Shown: positions 19,305-28,481 of the stretch, one piece after another
Position numbering within the stretch: the stretch's first letter is position 1
Layout: the number at the start of each line of letters is the position of its first letter
DNA from: Mucilaginibacter geliditolerans
GTDB lineage: Bacteria; Bacteroidota; Bacteroidia; Sphingobacteriales; Sphingobacteriaceae
DNA length: 64,000 bases
Direction of reading: 5' to 3'
Assembly: GCF_014200495.1 (NCBI RefSeq)
Contig: NZ_JACHBY010000002.1
Location: 1 to 64,000 of the forward strand
The notes under the pieces: generated by a model
The model's input: only the letters and a program-made list of their open reading frames with translations
Told to the model about the DNA's origin: nothing
Database searches by the model: none
Made by a program: the position numbers and the translations under genes

Positions 19305-19895
19305 ATGATAGAAGTTGAAACACTAAAATATGCTTTGCAAGCATTTGCCAATTTGAACCAGGATGACTTTAAACTTTCATCCTCCTTTTGGCATGTTAAA
19401 TCCTATAAAAAAGGTGAATATTATAATGAATATAAATCCGTATGTAAATATTTAGGGTTTATTACCGATGGTGTATTCAGATCATATATAATAGATAAAA
19501 AAACTGGCGAAGAAAAAAATATCTTTCTATATACAGTTCACGGCTTCGTTGTCACATTTAAAAGTTTTATCAATCAAATCCCATGCGATTATCACACGCA
19601 AGCAATGACCGACGCCTCGGTTATTTACATTTGTATAACCGATTTGCTCAATTTATATGAACAATCCCATAAATGGGAATGCTTTGGCAGGCTATTAGCA
19701 CAGGAAGCCTTTAATGTAGCGATAGAAAGAACAGAGAGCTTTCTTTTTAAAACACCGGAAGAACGTTATCTTGATTTAATAAAACATCATCCGCACATTT
19801 TTAACAGCATTCCGCAATACCATATCTCTTCTTATTTGGGCATCCAGGCACCATCATTAAGCCGTATCAGAAAAAGACTTATAGGCAAAAAATGA
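19305..19895 (+). CDS. Crp/Fnr-family transcriptional regulator
   Basis: A 196-residue regulator of the short Crp-like type common in Bacteroidota. The N-terminal cyclic-nucleotide-binding-like jelly roll (about 25-115: VKSYKKGEYYNEYKSVCKYLGF, DGVFRSYIIDK) lacks the canonical cAMP-binding arginine-serine signature. The C-terminal helix-turn-helix reads YHISSYLGIQAPSLSRIRKR. It precedes a catalase-family gene by 151 nt in the same direction and could control it. The ligand is unknown. Confidence 0.88.
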   Translation: MIEVETLKYALQAFANLNQDDFKLSSSFWHVKSYKKGEYYNEYKSVCKYLGFITDGVFRSYIIDKKTGEEKNIFLYTVHGFVVTFKSFINQIPCDYHTQAMTDASVIYICITDLLNLYEQSHKWECFGRLLAQEAFNVAIERTESFLFKTPEERYLDLIKHHPHIFNSIPQYHISSYLGIQAPSLSRIRKRLIGKK

Positions 19896-20021
19896 TCAGT
19901 GACCATCTGATTTCTTCTTTTTTGCTACGATTCAAGAGCCCTCATCATTCCCATAAAAAAACAACTTGAATAAAATAATACGATATTAACCTGGGTTAAT
20001 GATTGTTGAATTTCGCTACCC

Positions 20022-20029
20022 TATTTTTG
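20022..20029 (+). promoter_or_regulatory. Promoter -7 element of the catalase-family gene
   Basis: TATTTTTG followed by TGACATAATT lies 18-25 nt before the ATG at 20047. It matches the TAnnTTTG consensus at a normal distance. Confidence 0.55.
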
Positions 20030-20046
20030 TGACATAATTAAAAAAC

Positions 20047-21075
20047 ATGAAAATATCTTACCAGGTTGTCGATGAAAGTTTAGGCGAAAAGCTTTTCCCG
20101 AACGAAGAAAAAATTGCATTTGAAACAGCTGATACAATTGAAAACGATCTTCGTAAACAGCGTCAAACGGGCATTGCACGAAGAGATGTTCATGCAAAAC
20201 TGACAGGTTTGGTAAAAGCTGAGTTTAGCATAAATAAAGACATCCCGGTTCATTTTGCACAAGGTGTTTTTATACCAGGAAAAACATATCAGGCTTATAT
20301 CCGATATTCCAACGGTTCAGCCCTGCCAAACCGCTCCGATAAAAAACCCGATGGCAGGGGCATGGCAATAAAATTATTAGATGTATCCGGAGTAAAAGTA
20401 TTAGATAATGCAAGAGAGGCTTCCACGCAAGATTTTGTGATGCAAAACCATACGGCATTTTTCACAAGCAACCCGGCCACATATTTAGCTGTGATGAAAA
20501 GAATTAATGGTAATATTTTTGATAAATTATCATTGCCTTTTGTGTTAGGTTTCCGGGGGCTGATGCTGGCAAGTAAATTCAATGGCGGTAAAATATCTAA
20601 TCCATTACAAATCAGGTATAACTCCATTTCTCCTTATCAATTAGGTGTTGGGTTTAATAAAATAGCGGTTAAATTTTGTGTAAAACCCGTATCTGCAGAA
20701 ACAGACCCGATACCACAAGATGCAGATGATAGTTTTTTGAGAACCGCCATGCAAAATACCTTGAATAATAATGATGTACTCTTTAAATTTTATGTACAAC
20801 CCAAAACATCTCCAAATATGAGTGTGGAAGATTATACCGTAGAATGGGATGAAGAACAGGCCCCGTTCCATGAGATAGCCACAATACGCATACCCAAACA
20901 AAATTTCCAAACACCGGAATTAGATAATTTAGGAGAAAATCTATCTTTTAATCCCTGGCATACCCTGGCCGAACACAGGCCGTTAGGCTGTCTAAACCGG
21001 GTCCGTAAAATTGTATATGAAAGAATTAGCCGTGTAAGACGCGAACTGAATAAAATACCTACCCAAGAACCATAG
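20047..21075 (+). CDS. Small catalase-family haem protein
   Basis: A 342-residue protein with the core of the catalase fold but shorter than monofunctional catalases (about 480 aa). Recognisable pieces in order are RRDVHAKLTGLVKAEF with the distal histidine region, AYIRYSNGSALP plus DGRGMAIKL (catalase RGFAVK-like), TQDFVMQNHTAFFTSNP (catalase QDF..N.P.FF) and, near the end, LAEHRPLGCLNRVRKIVYE. Members of this group are peroxidases or lipid-hydroperoxide enzymes as well as catalases. It has no signal peptide, so it should be cytoplasmic. The preceding Crp-like gene may regulate it. Confidence 0.85.
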   Translation: MKISYQVVDESLGEKLFPNEEKIAFETADTIENDLRKQRQTGIARRDVHAKLTGLVKAEFSINKDIPVHFAQGVFIPGKTYQAYIRYSNGSALPNRSDKKPDGRGMAIKLLDVSGVKVLDNAREASTQDFVMQNHTAFFTSNPATYLAVMKRINGNIFDKLSLPFVLGFRGLMLASKFNGGKISNPLQIRYNSISPYQLGVGFNKIAVKFCVKPVSAETDPIPQDADDSFLRTAMQNTLNNNDVLFKFYVQPKTSPNMSVEDYTVEWDEEQAPFHEIATIRIPKQNFQTPELDNLGENLSFNPWHTLAEHRPLGCLNRVRKIVYERISRVRRELNKIPTQEP

Positions 21076-21158
21076 TTTTTATTATCACAGAACCCGCGCT
21101 ACTCCCTCAAGTTTATAACTTGTGGTTACGCATTATTTTTGCGAACACCGTTGTACAT

Positions 21159-21194
21159 AAAACAGTTTAACGGAAGGATATATTAAACTGTTTT
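21159..21194. terminator. Hairpin between convergent catalase and FHA genes
   Basis: AAAACAGTTTAA and TTAAACTGTTTT form a perfect 12-bp inverted repeat with a 12-nt loop. Its right arm includes the stop codon of the FHA gene at 21183. It probably serves both convergent transcripts, though T-runs are short. Confidence 0.6.
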
Positions 21195-21971
21195 AGGATG
21201 GTAACTAAACTCCAGTACAGCCGAATCGCCCAAGATAATTTGGTCTCCGTCGGTTAAGCTATGGCCTATTTCAGTTGAATGTAGTTTGATCAGGTTATCG
21301 TCCTTTAATGTTTTAACCTTAATTTTATTACCCGGGGGCACTCCTCCCTCATCGGCGTAAAGCATAAAGCATCCTTTCTCATTATCCCATTCAATATGCG
21401 CATGTTGCCTGCTGATAAATTTATTGCCTGGGTTAGCGCTATCACCGGGGAAGGCAATATGGTTGGTACGAAAGAAACCACCGGGCACCTGTGCCTTTCT
21501 CTCCCTGCCAATATTGATTTTGCCGTCCTCAGAAGTAATTTGGTAGCCCGCCAGTTCTGCCTCACCATTTAGTATAGTAATATAAGCAGAACCGGTTTTG
21601 AGCAGCGTATGATCTTTTGTGCGGATAAATAAAGCAGCATCCAATTCTTTTGATCTCAAAGCCTCAGCCGGGATCGGTTCATCAAAGCTAATTTCCAATG
21701 CCCAGTTTGCCGGTAGCTCAAGGGCGTAGTCATCTGCTATTTTTTGAATCTCCTGTTTAAACTTGTCTTGGTCCGCTGCATAAATCGCGCCCTCGTAAAT
21801 ATGTTTTTCATTATCACTAGCCGTGATGAACAGGTTGACTCCTTTAATGTGGCCACCCTCTCCTCCTTCTGCTTTTTGTAATTCGGCCTTTATAAAACGA
21901 AGCAACCCATCGCGCAGGCTTTTTACATCCTGCGGGCCTTTATTTTCATTCTTTTTAAATAAATCAAACAT
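21183..21971 (-). CDS. FhaA-like protein with C-terminal FHA domain
   Basis: A 262-residue cytoplasmic protein that should bind phosphothreonine peptides made by the kinase of this operon. Residues 1-120 (LRDGLLRFIKAELQKAEG.., with IYEGAIYAADQDKFK and LPANWALEISFDEP) resemble the N-terminal domain of actinobacterial FhaA (DUF3662). The FHA domain lies at about 155-258, with INIGRE, FISRQHAHIEW and LTDGDQIILGDSAVLEF, so the Gly-Arg, Ser-x-x-His and Asp-Gly-Asp features are kept. It is the last gene of the kinase/phosphatase/SEDS operon, 6 nt after the fusion gene. Confidence 0.88.
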   Translation of the reverse strand: MFDLFKKNENKGPQDVKSLRDGLLRFIKAELQKAEGGEGGHIKGVNLFITASDNEKHIYEGAIYAADQDKFKQEIQKIADDYALELPANWALEISFDEPIPAEALRSKELDAALFIRTKDHTLLKTGSAYITILNGEAELAGYQITSEDGKINIGRERKAQVPGGFFRTNHIAFPGDSANPGNKFISRQHAHIEWDNEKGCFMLYADEGGVPPGNKIKVKTLKDDNLIKLHSTEIGHSLTDGDQIILGDSAVLEFSYHPKTV

Positions 21972-21977
21972 GGTAAA

Positions 21978-24900
21978 TCAATTATCTACAATACTTTTTA
22001 TATAATCCTTTTTTAACAATAATGGTATAATATCGCGCCCCGCAAGGTGCACCGCATCTGATGATCCTCTGGTAGACTCGATGCGTATACAAACTACTAA
22101 ATTACCCGTACCTTTTTCCATAGGGGCAAAAAACACATACCAGCCATCATTTATGCTTTGCTGCTTCCAGATACGTTCTGGCGTACCTGTTTTTCCCGCA
22201 ACACTTATGCCTAAAATCTCAGCTTTAGGTGCACTCTGCTCAATCATGTATTTGGTAATAATTGCCGCATATTGCGGATCATTAGCCAGTTTTATACCTG
22301 ATTTTACAGACTGCGGAATGCCGTCCACTTTCAACACAAACCTGTTGGCCAGCAATAGCCCATTATTGGCAACACCCGATACCAGCCTTGCAACCGCGGC
22401 AGGTGTAGCAATTAACGCACCCTGCCCCCACGCCATACCCGATATGCCTTTAGCACGGGTACGGTGAATATTATCAGGGTCGTACTTTGGCTTGGTGTTA
22501 AATTCTGTTTTGCGCCATAAGTCCTTCCATTTTTCTTCCTGCTGTTCATTATCCGGCGCTTTGATATAAAAATAACCACCAACCCCATGCAGGAACATTC
22601 CCGTTTTTAAATAAAGGTCGCCCATCTGTTCTTCCAGGTGTTCCTGGTTAGCTAACTTAATAAAGTAAACATTGTTTGATTTTGCTATGGCACGCTCAAG
22701 GGTGATTAACCCGGTTTCATCCGGTTCCACACCTTTTGTTCTGATACGCTCAGCCATGCTTACATTAAACTTAACATCATTTGCAGCCATACCCAGTTTA
22801 TTAAATGATGCCATGGCGGTAAGCACCTTGACCGTTGAGCCTGGCTGTGTTGCATAAGTAAAGCCAAGGTCACTGGTCGTCATCCATTGTGACAGCTTAT
22901 TTTGTTCGGTGACAGGCATGGTCAACTGGTCGTAATTATGTATTGGTGGCAAGGGGTATACAGCGGAGGCCAGCACATCACCGGTTGCGGCTTCCATCAC
23001 TACTACCGATACACGGTTATCCGCAAGTGATGTATCCGCAGCCATGCTTTGCTGTATATCAGTTTGCAATTCCGCATCTACCGACAGCTGTACATCACGG
23101 TTGCGCTTTTTGAACTCTGTTACTTCATCACTGTTAATACCTGCAATAAGCAAGGGCGCCAGCGCACTGTAATCCCGTTTTTGAACCGACATTTCCTTTA
23201 CACCTCTGGGCAAAAAGCGATCCTCCTGGTAGTGACTGGCCTGTACATTATAATTAGTTACCGGCATTTGAAAACCACGCAATTCTGCGGCATGTTCATA
23301 TTCGGCAAAATAGCCGTTTATACTACCGTTGAAAACACCCGTATTGGCATCACCTGTCCAGAAGAACATTTGCGCATCGAACGGATAATATCGTGTAAGC
23401 CGCTTATGCATAGCCGAATCCAGGTCATATTGCCCTCCCACGGCAGTATTTAATAAATCCCGCTGTTTGCTGATCAGTGAAGGGTCACTCGTCGCCAATA
23501 TGAGTCCCGACCTGTCATATAAGGTGCCCGCCTGCAGTTTATTCATTAGTATAGCTATACGCGGATTATAACTAAACATGCGGGCGCCGCTTTTATCTGC
23601 TACTAAAGCAGGCTTCACTATCCATTTGTTACTTTGAAACAAGTAACCTGATATATTTACTATCAACAATATAATACCTATACAGGCGGCCATTAAAGCT
23701 GGCACCAGGTTACGATCCTGTTGTTTGGTAATAAATGACATTTGTACGGGAGTTCCTTTAACCCTTGATGCTGACAATAAAAACCCGGCGGCTAAAAAAT
23801 TAGCAACAAGAGAAGAGCCGCCATAGCTTTCAAATGGTAAAGCTACTCCCGATAATGGCAACGCCCCTGTAGAGCCGCCCGCTATCAACAAAAACTGGAT
23901 AAATGTGCAAATACCTATGCCTGAGCATAAATAAAAGAGAAAAGGCGCACCTGTTCGCCGGCCAATAATTATGGAACGGTGCAGGTATAGCAGGAATAAT
24001 AAAAATATAGCCACTATACCTGTCCAGCCAAACTCTTCGCCAATGGCAGGCAATATCATATCTGTGTGTGCCTCCGGGATAGTTTTTGCAAAGCCCCGGC
24101 CTACACCCTGCCCGGTAATCCCTCCACCCGACATGGCCCATAAACCATTAGCTACCTGGTCGCCGCCATAAACTTCGTTATTCCAGGCGTCTTCCCATAT
24201 CGCTTTACGGTCCGACAAACGCTCTACCGGGCCGGGAATAAGCTTATCCAGGTGTGGTATTTTATCAATAGTCAAAAATGCGGATATGATGATCAGCGCC
24301 ATAATAGCAGATTCACTTAATCGCCGGCCTTTAAACATAACTACAACCAACATTATAGTTGTAATTAAGGTAGACAGCCAAACATTTTTAAACAACCAGG
24401 TCAGCAGCACATACAACACCACTGCTATTGCCATTGAGATGAAATCGCCGCGTGAAAAGGAAAAGAGAATAATGAAAGTGAAACAAATAATAATGGCAGG
24501 CCCCATATCGCCCAGCATGAGGAACAGGAAAAGCGTTGCACCTATAGCTATTAATGCAAATGAAAAAAATGACCATCGTTTTCGCCAGGTAGCGTATTCA
24601 CTGATAAATTTCTCATTCATCGCAAAAAATCCGGCCAGGAAAATAATAACGAGGTATTTAACGATCTCACTGGGTTGAAAGCCGAACAGATTCACCTTAA
24701 CCCCACTGCCTTCGGGCCCTGAACCAAAAAGAATAGTGAGCATCAATAAAGCCATTGCAAGGATTATCCAGGGCCAGCCGTTTGCTGCTTTGGGAGCACT
24801 TTTGAACAGGAACAGCCTGTAAATACCTGAATCGGCATTAAACTTCCTGATATTGCAGAATAACAATACGGCCATGGTTACAAACCCAAGCACTAAATAT

Positions 24901-26033
24901 ATAAGTGATTCTTTAGCAAAAAAACGATCACGTAATGGGTCCTGGATACTAAGCAGCATTAAAAACGAAATGCCGGTAAGTATCATTATTAATGGCAGTA
25001 TAACCTGGTCGGTGGCAGGAAACTTTAAGCTTAATAAGCCGTGCATAATGAAAAAACACAGGAAAAAACCAGCGACGATAACTACATACCAAAAATTAAA
25101 TTCGGCCGGGGTGCGAACGATAAGCGCTTTTTCTTTTTTTAAGATATTGAAATCTTTGGTTGACAACAGCCTGATGGTATGTGGTGAACGGCTGAAATTA
25201 AAAGCTTGGTCTTTATCCAAACTTTCGGTACCCATTGACCGGCCAAACTGGTAACCGGGTTGAAGCGGCAGTATAACAAATGCTTTACCTGCTGGCAGAT
25301 CGTGAAATGTATATTCGCCATTTGAACCTGTGCGGGCATACGCAATGATAGCTTGCAGGTGTTTTTGCCCCTGCGCATCAGCAACATAAGTTAACTGATA
25401 GCCATTACCCGTTATTTTTTTTATTTTTGTTTGATCAGTTTCCTCATCGCTGAATGTGCTATCCTGTGGAATAACCATTTGCAACCGTATCAATACGCCT
25501 GAAACGGGCGATCCTTTATCATGCACTTCGCCTTTTATGCTATAGCCGCTTAAATCTATATCTGTTTGCTCCGGCAATTGCGGAGGACTATTTTTCTCCT
25601 GTAAAAATCGTAAAGAATCGTTCCCTGTATAACCTAATAAGGCACGAGATACCAACACCCTGTCTTTAAACGACTGGCCTCCTTCAACAAAGGCCTCATC
25701 GGCATCAATGCTATACTTTGATTTATTTAAATCACCAATGTTATCAAACCTGGTACCGGTCATTTGCTTGGCAACTACGTTCCCAATAAGTTCTATATCC
25801 TTCGGGTCGTCAAAGTAAAAGCCTTTCTGTAGCAACCGTTTAAAGTTGCCCGCAGCTCCCTTTGCATTCAGGTTAACCATTGTACCATCCTGCAGGCGTT
25901 TATCTACATCGGCAAAACTTTGCTGGCTAACCTGGTATAAACGCAGGAAGAACAGGCCCAAAAGCACGCTCACCAGTAAAAGGAACAAACGCTCTTTTTT
26001 TCGTGAAACTTGTGTGGGTGTTGCCTGCGCCAT
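21978..26033 (-). CDS. SEDS glycosyltransferase (FtsW/RodA) fused to a class B penicillin-binding protein
   Basis: A 1351-residue single chain combining peptidoglycan polymerase and crosslinking modules. Domains in order: one N-terminal membrane segment (about 13-33); an extracytoplasmic region (about 34-310) containing a carboxypeptidase-like beta-sandwich (SPVSGVLIRLQ..GSNGEYTFHDLPAGKAFVI); a SEDS domain with about ten membrane segments (about 312-790) including PEAHTDMILPAIGEEFGW near 653; then the transpeptidase domain. All three penicillin-binding motifs are present: STVK (about 1067), SNN (about 1118) and KTGT (about 1281). In most bacteria the SEDS protein and its PBP are separate chains. 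The gene starts 4 nt after the phosphatase gene ends and is followed by the FHA gene, implying control by Ser/Thr phosphorylation. Confidence 0.92.
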   Translation of the reverse strand: MAQATPTQVSRKKERLFLLLVSVLLGLFFLRLYQVSQQSFADVDKRLQDGTMVNLNAKGAAGNFKRLLQKGFYFDDPKDIELIGNVVAKQMTGTRFDNIGDLNKSKYSIDADEAFVEGGQSFKDRVLVSRALLGYTGNDSLRFLQEKNSPPQLPEQTDIDLSGYSIKGEVHDKGSPVSGVLIRLQMVIPQDSTFSDEETDQTKIKKITGNGYQLTYVADAQGQKHLQAIIAYARTGSNGEYTFHDLPAGKAFVILPLQPGYQFGRSMGTESLDKDQAFNFSRSPHTIRLLSTKDFNILKKEKALIVRTPAEFNFWYVVIVAGFFLCFFIMHGLLSLKFPATDQVILPLIMILTGISFLMLLSIQDPLRDRFFAKESLIYLVLGFVTMAVLLFCNIRKFNADSGIYRLFLFKSAPKAANGWPWIILAMALLMLTILFGSGPEGSGVKVNLFGFQPSEIVKYLVIIFLAGFFAMNEKFISEYATWRKRWSFFSFALIAIGATLFLFLMLGDMGPAIIICFTFIILFSFSRGDFISMAIAVVLYVLLTWLFKNVWLSTLITTIMLVVVMFKGRRLSESAIMALIIISAFLTIDKIPHLDKLIPGPVERLSDRKAIWEDAWNNEVYGGDQVANGLWAMSGGGITGQGVGRGFAKTIPEAHTDMILPAIGEEFGWTGIVAIFLLFLLYLHRSIIIGRRTGAPFLFYLCSGIGICTFIQFLLIAGGSTGALPLSGVALPFESYGGSSLVANFLAAGFLLSASRVKGTPVQMSFITKQQDRNLVPALMAACIGIILLIVNISGYLFQSNKWIVKPALVADKSGARMFSYNPRIAILMNKLQAGTLYDRSGLILATSDPSLISKQRDLLNTAVGGQYDLDSAMHKRLTRYYPFDAQMFFWTGDANTGVFNGSINGYFAEYEHAAELRGFQMPVTNYNVQASHYQEDRFLPRGVKEMSVQKRDYSALAPLLIAGINSDEVTEFKKRNRDVQLSVDAELQTDIQQSMAADTSLADNRVSVVVMEAATGDVLASAVYPLPPIHNYDQLTMPVTEQNKLSQWMTTSDLGFTYATQPGSTVKVLTAMASFNKLGMAANDVKFNVSMAERIRTKGVEPDETGLITLERAIAKSNNVYFIKLANQEHLEEQMGDLYLKTGMFLHGVGGYFYIKAPDNEQQEEKWKDLWRKTEFNTKPKYDPDNIHRTRAKGISGMAWGQGALIATPAAVARLVSGVANNGLLLANRFVLKVDGIPQSVKSGIKLANDPQYAAIITKYMIEQSAPKAEILGISVAGKTGTPERIWKQQSINDGWYVFFAPMEKGTGNLVVCIRIESTRGSSDAVHLAGRDIIPLLLKKDYIKSIVDN

Positions 26034-26037
26034 CGGT

Positions 26038-27432
26038 CTATTTGATTTTAACAGGTAATGAATCGGCCTTCAGTGATAATACAGGTAGCTGGCCGCTAAA
26101 GTATTTTTTATCTGCCAGTGTAAAGGATTGGCGTATTGCTGATTTGCAATTGTTGAACCGCACGTTTTTAAGCAACAATACGTTTCCTGTTACATCAATC
26201 CCGGTAGTAAAACCGCTCAATGATAAGCTATCTAACACAATGTGCCTGCATTTTGAAGATAAGATTATAGCAGGGCCATTATAACCCGTATCACATTGTA
26301 GTATAATATTCCCTTTTACTTTAAGTAATAAAGAGTCTTTATCAATCCTGATAGCCTGGCTAATAATAACAGGACCGGCAAAAGCGGTATCAGTAAGTAT
26401 AATTGATTGCCCTTTTGCATTGTTTATTACTTGCTGCAATTTAATTTCCGCTTTGCCGGGAATCTTTTTAGCTGGCATAATTGTTTTAACAACCGGCGGT
26501 AATCGATATAAATAAATGCTGGTAGCCAGGAATATTAATGCTAGGATAGCGAAAATGGTAGCAGCAATATTATTTTTTTTTGGATGAGCAGGTGTGCCCG
26601 TCGCGGATTGTTCTGATTGTTTCACTACGGATTGCGGTTTAACAACACTTTCCGTTACTTTATTTGCGGCATACTGTTGTGGTGTTTTATCGTTTTGCAC
26701 CAATACTGCGGTAACATTATCCCGGCCTCCTTTTTCATTGGCCATATCAATAAGCAACCTTGTTTTCTCTTTTAAGGAACCGGGCCTGCTCAAAATGGAA
26801 GTAATTTCAGCGCTGTTCAGCATGTCCGACAAGCCATCGCTGCATAAAAGCAACAGGTCGCCCGGCAGGAAAGGCGATTGACCGGTTTCTATATAATCAG
26901 CGTGCTGGTTTAGGTTGCCTTCAAAGCCCAGCGCCTTGTTAATCTCGTTTCTGCGGGGATGTTCCATCGCGGCTTGTTCTGATAAACGACCGGATTCTTC
27001 AAGAAAACCTACGAACGACTGATCATGAGATATTTTCACTAACGAACCATCGCGGAATAAATATAATCGGGTATCGCCCACATGCGCATAGTAAAACTGG
27101 TTAGCCGATACATCGGCCAGTGCAACAGTAGCAACGCAACTCATTTTCTGGTATTTGTCACTGCGTTTCCTTTCAGCAATAACACGTTCATTTGCTAAAT
27201 AAAAACATTCGGCAAGCATTGGGATGGCTTCATTAAAAGGTTTTCCGGCACAATCAATAATGGCCGTTCTTGCCTGTTCTGCCGCTATTTCGCCCCCGGC
27301 ATAACCGCCTACACCATCAATAACCGAAGCCAGTATAAATTTACCGCCATGAATCTGCTGCGCAATAAAGAGGTCCTCATTGTTTTCACGCTGTTTGCCT
27401 GTGTCGGATAATCCGAAGAATTGCTCATTCAT
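26038..27432 (-). CDS. PP2C-type Ser/Thr phosphatase with membrane anchor and extracellular beta-helix
   Basis: A 464-residue phosphatase (PstP/PrpC-like). The PP2C domain (about 1-250) has the metal-binding motifs: GLSDTGKQRENNEDLF, VIDGVGGYAGGE, LLLCSDGLSDML and GGRDNVTAVLV. After a linker comes one membrane segment (about 287-310, IFAILALIFLATSIYLY). An extracellular region of about 130 residues follows whose short repeating strands (AIRIDKDSLLLKVKGNIILQ, HIVLDSLSLSG, VLLLKNVRFNNC) suggest a right-handed beta-helix. It should dephosphorylate targets of the kinase at 28482-29771. The start overlaps the end of a 32-residue peptide frame by 8 nt. Confidence 0.92.
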   Translation of the reverse strand: MNEQFFGLSDTGKQRENNEDLFIAQQIHGGKFILASVIDGVGGYAGGEIAAEQARTAIIDCAGKPFNEAIPMLAECFYLANERVIAERKRSDKYQKMSCVATVALADVSANQFYYAHVGDTRLYLFRDGSLVKISHDQSFVGFLEESGRLSEQAAMEHPRRNEINKALGFEGNLNQHADYIETGQSPFLPGDLLLLCSDGLSDMLNSAEITSILSRPGSLKEKTRLLIDMANEKGGRDNVTAVLVQNDKTPQQYAANKVTESVVKPQSVVKQSEQSATGTPAHPKKNNIAATIFAILALIFLATSIYLYRLPPVVKTIMPAKKIPGKAEIKLQQVINNAKGQSIILTDTAFAGPVIISQAIRIDKDSLLLKVKGNIILQCDTGYNGPAIILSSKCRHIVLDSLSLSGFTTGIDVTGNVLLLKNVRFNNCKSAIRQSFTLADKKYFSGQLPVLSLKADSLPVKIK

Positions 27433-27523
27433 TTATCTTACGTGATTTTTTAATGTCGGAAAAATGTGAAACCAGTAATGCTACACTAACGATCAATAAA
27501 CCTATGGATAGTATTTGTGACAT
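27425..27523 (-). CDS. 32-residue single-pass membrane peptide
   Basis: A tiny frame between the phosphatase and the upstream gene: MSQILSIGLLIVSVALLVSH, then a polar tail (FSDIKKSRKINE). It starts 2 nt after the upstream stop and overlaps the phosphatase start by 8 nt, an arrangement typical of translational coupling in a compact operon. One hydrophobic helix followed by basic residues fits a small membrane subunit or regulator. I recognise no family. The tight packing supports it being real; there is no clear ribosome binding site. Confidence 0.55.
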   Translation of the reverse strand: MSQILSIGLLIVSVALLVSHFSDIKKSRKINE

Positions 27524-27525
27524 AT

Positions 27526-28476
27526 TTATGATTTGAAAATATTGATACCAACAATGCCGTTCAACAATATTTTAGAATTTACAGGCAGTTCCTGCCATAC
27601 GGGTGAATTAATATCGCTACTGGGCACACTTTCTTCATTCAAAATAGTTTGTTCACCTACAGACGCCAGGTAAAATTTGCTATCCGCCTTATTAAAACGG
27701 ATCAAAAGATGTGGGGTATTTACCCACTCCGAAGGAATCCTGAAGATGTATGGTTCTTCTCTTTGTTCTTCTGCGCCAGAAACTATAATCTCATCATCAT
27801 TCATCAGGAATTCCACTTTTTTACCCGCCAACTGCTTTTCAGGAAGGATGGTTTCCAGCCTTGCCAGGTATCTCTCCTTTTTCGTTACTGCGCCTTTTTC
27901 GTCATAGGACAAATCCGGTAAATAAGGAATTTCATAATACCCCTCACTGTAATAATTAAAGCCCTTAAGTATGTCCTCGCTAATATCAAATGTTTGCGCT
28001 ATGCCCGTTTGCCGGGGTATAAAAGTTACCCGCAGGTTATCTTCTTTCTTGTTACTGCCGGGCAATAGCTTGCCAATAAAACCGATATCGCCCCTTGCAT
28101 AATCAGGATGCGATACCAGGCGAAATACCCATTTAGAGCTTGATGGCTCTACTGTTTTTCCCGCTTCTCGGTATTGCTTCAATAACTCGTAGAATCTTTT
28201 TACGCTTTCATTTACTATTAATCCAAAGATGCCTTCTTTGTTATTAATGAACTCCTTATAATCTTCTGAATTAAGGCTGATGATGTATTCATGATAAAAA
28301 ACGACGCGACCCGCGAATGATAATTGGCGGATGCTATCCGTAAACTTTTCGATAACATAATTATAAACATCATCAGGGGTAAGTATAAGCTGTTTTTTAT
28401 TGTTGCCGGTATCTTCACTGGTTAAAAACCAGCTGTGGATGCCGATACGCTGCCAGATTGAAGGTTTTTGATCCAT
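27526..28476 (-). CDS. Unrecognised protein with FHA-like C-terminal region in the kinase operon
   Basis: A 316-residue cytoplasmic protein without signal peptide. The first half (LILTPDDVYNYVIEKFTDSI, RVVFYHEYIISLNSEDYKEF) recalls the N-terminal fold of FhaA-type proteins. The C-terminal part (about 210-316: VEFLMNDDEIIVSG, EWVNTPHLLIRFNKADSKFYLASVGE, LPVNSKILLNGIVGINIF) has the strand pattern of a degenerate FHA sandwich but lacks a clear Gly-Arg/Ser-x-x-His signature. It lies 5 nt after the kinase gene and 2 nt before the membrane peptide. An adaptor role in the kinase/phosphatase system is inferred from position. Confidence 0.7.
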   Translation of the reverse strand: MDQKPSIWQRIGIHSWFLTSEDTGNNKKQLILTPDDVYNYVIEKFTDSIRQLSFAGRVVFYHEYIISLNSEDYKEFINNKEGIFGLIVNESVKRFYELLKQYREAGKTVEPSSSKWVFRLVSHPDYARGDIGFIGKLLPGSNKKEDNLRVTFIPRQTGIAQTFDISEDILKGFNYYSEGYYEIPYLPDLSYDEKGAVTKKERYLARLETILPEKQLAGKKVEFLMNDDEIIVSGAEEQREEPYIFRIPSEWVNTPHLLIRFNKADSKFYLASVGEQTILNEESVPSSDINSPVWQELPVNSKILLNGIVGINIFKS

Positions 28477-28481
28477 TAGTT

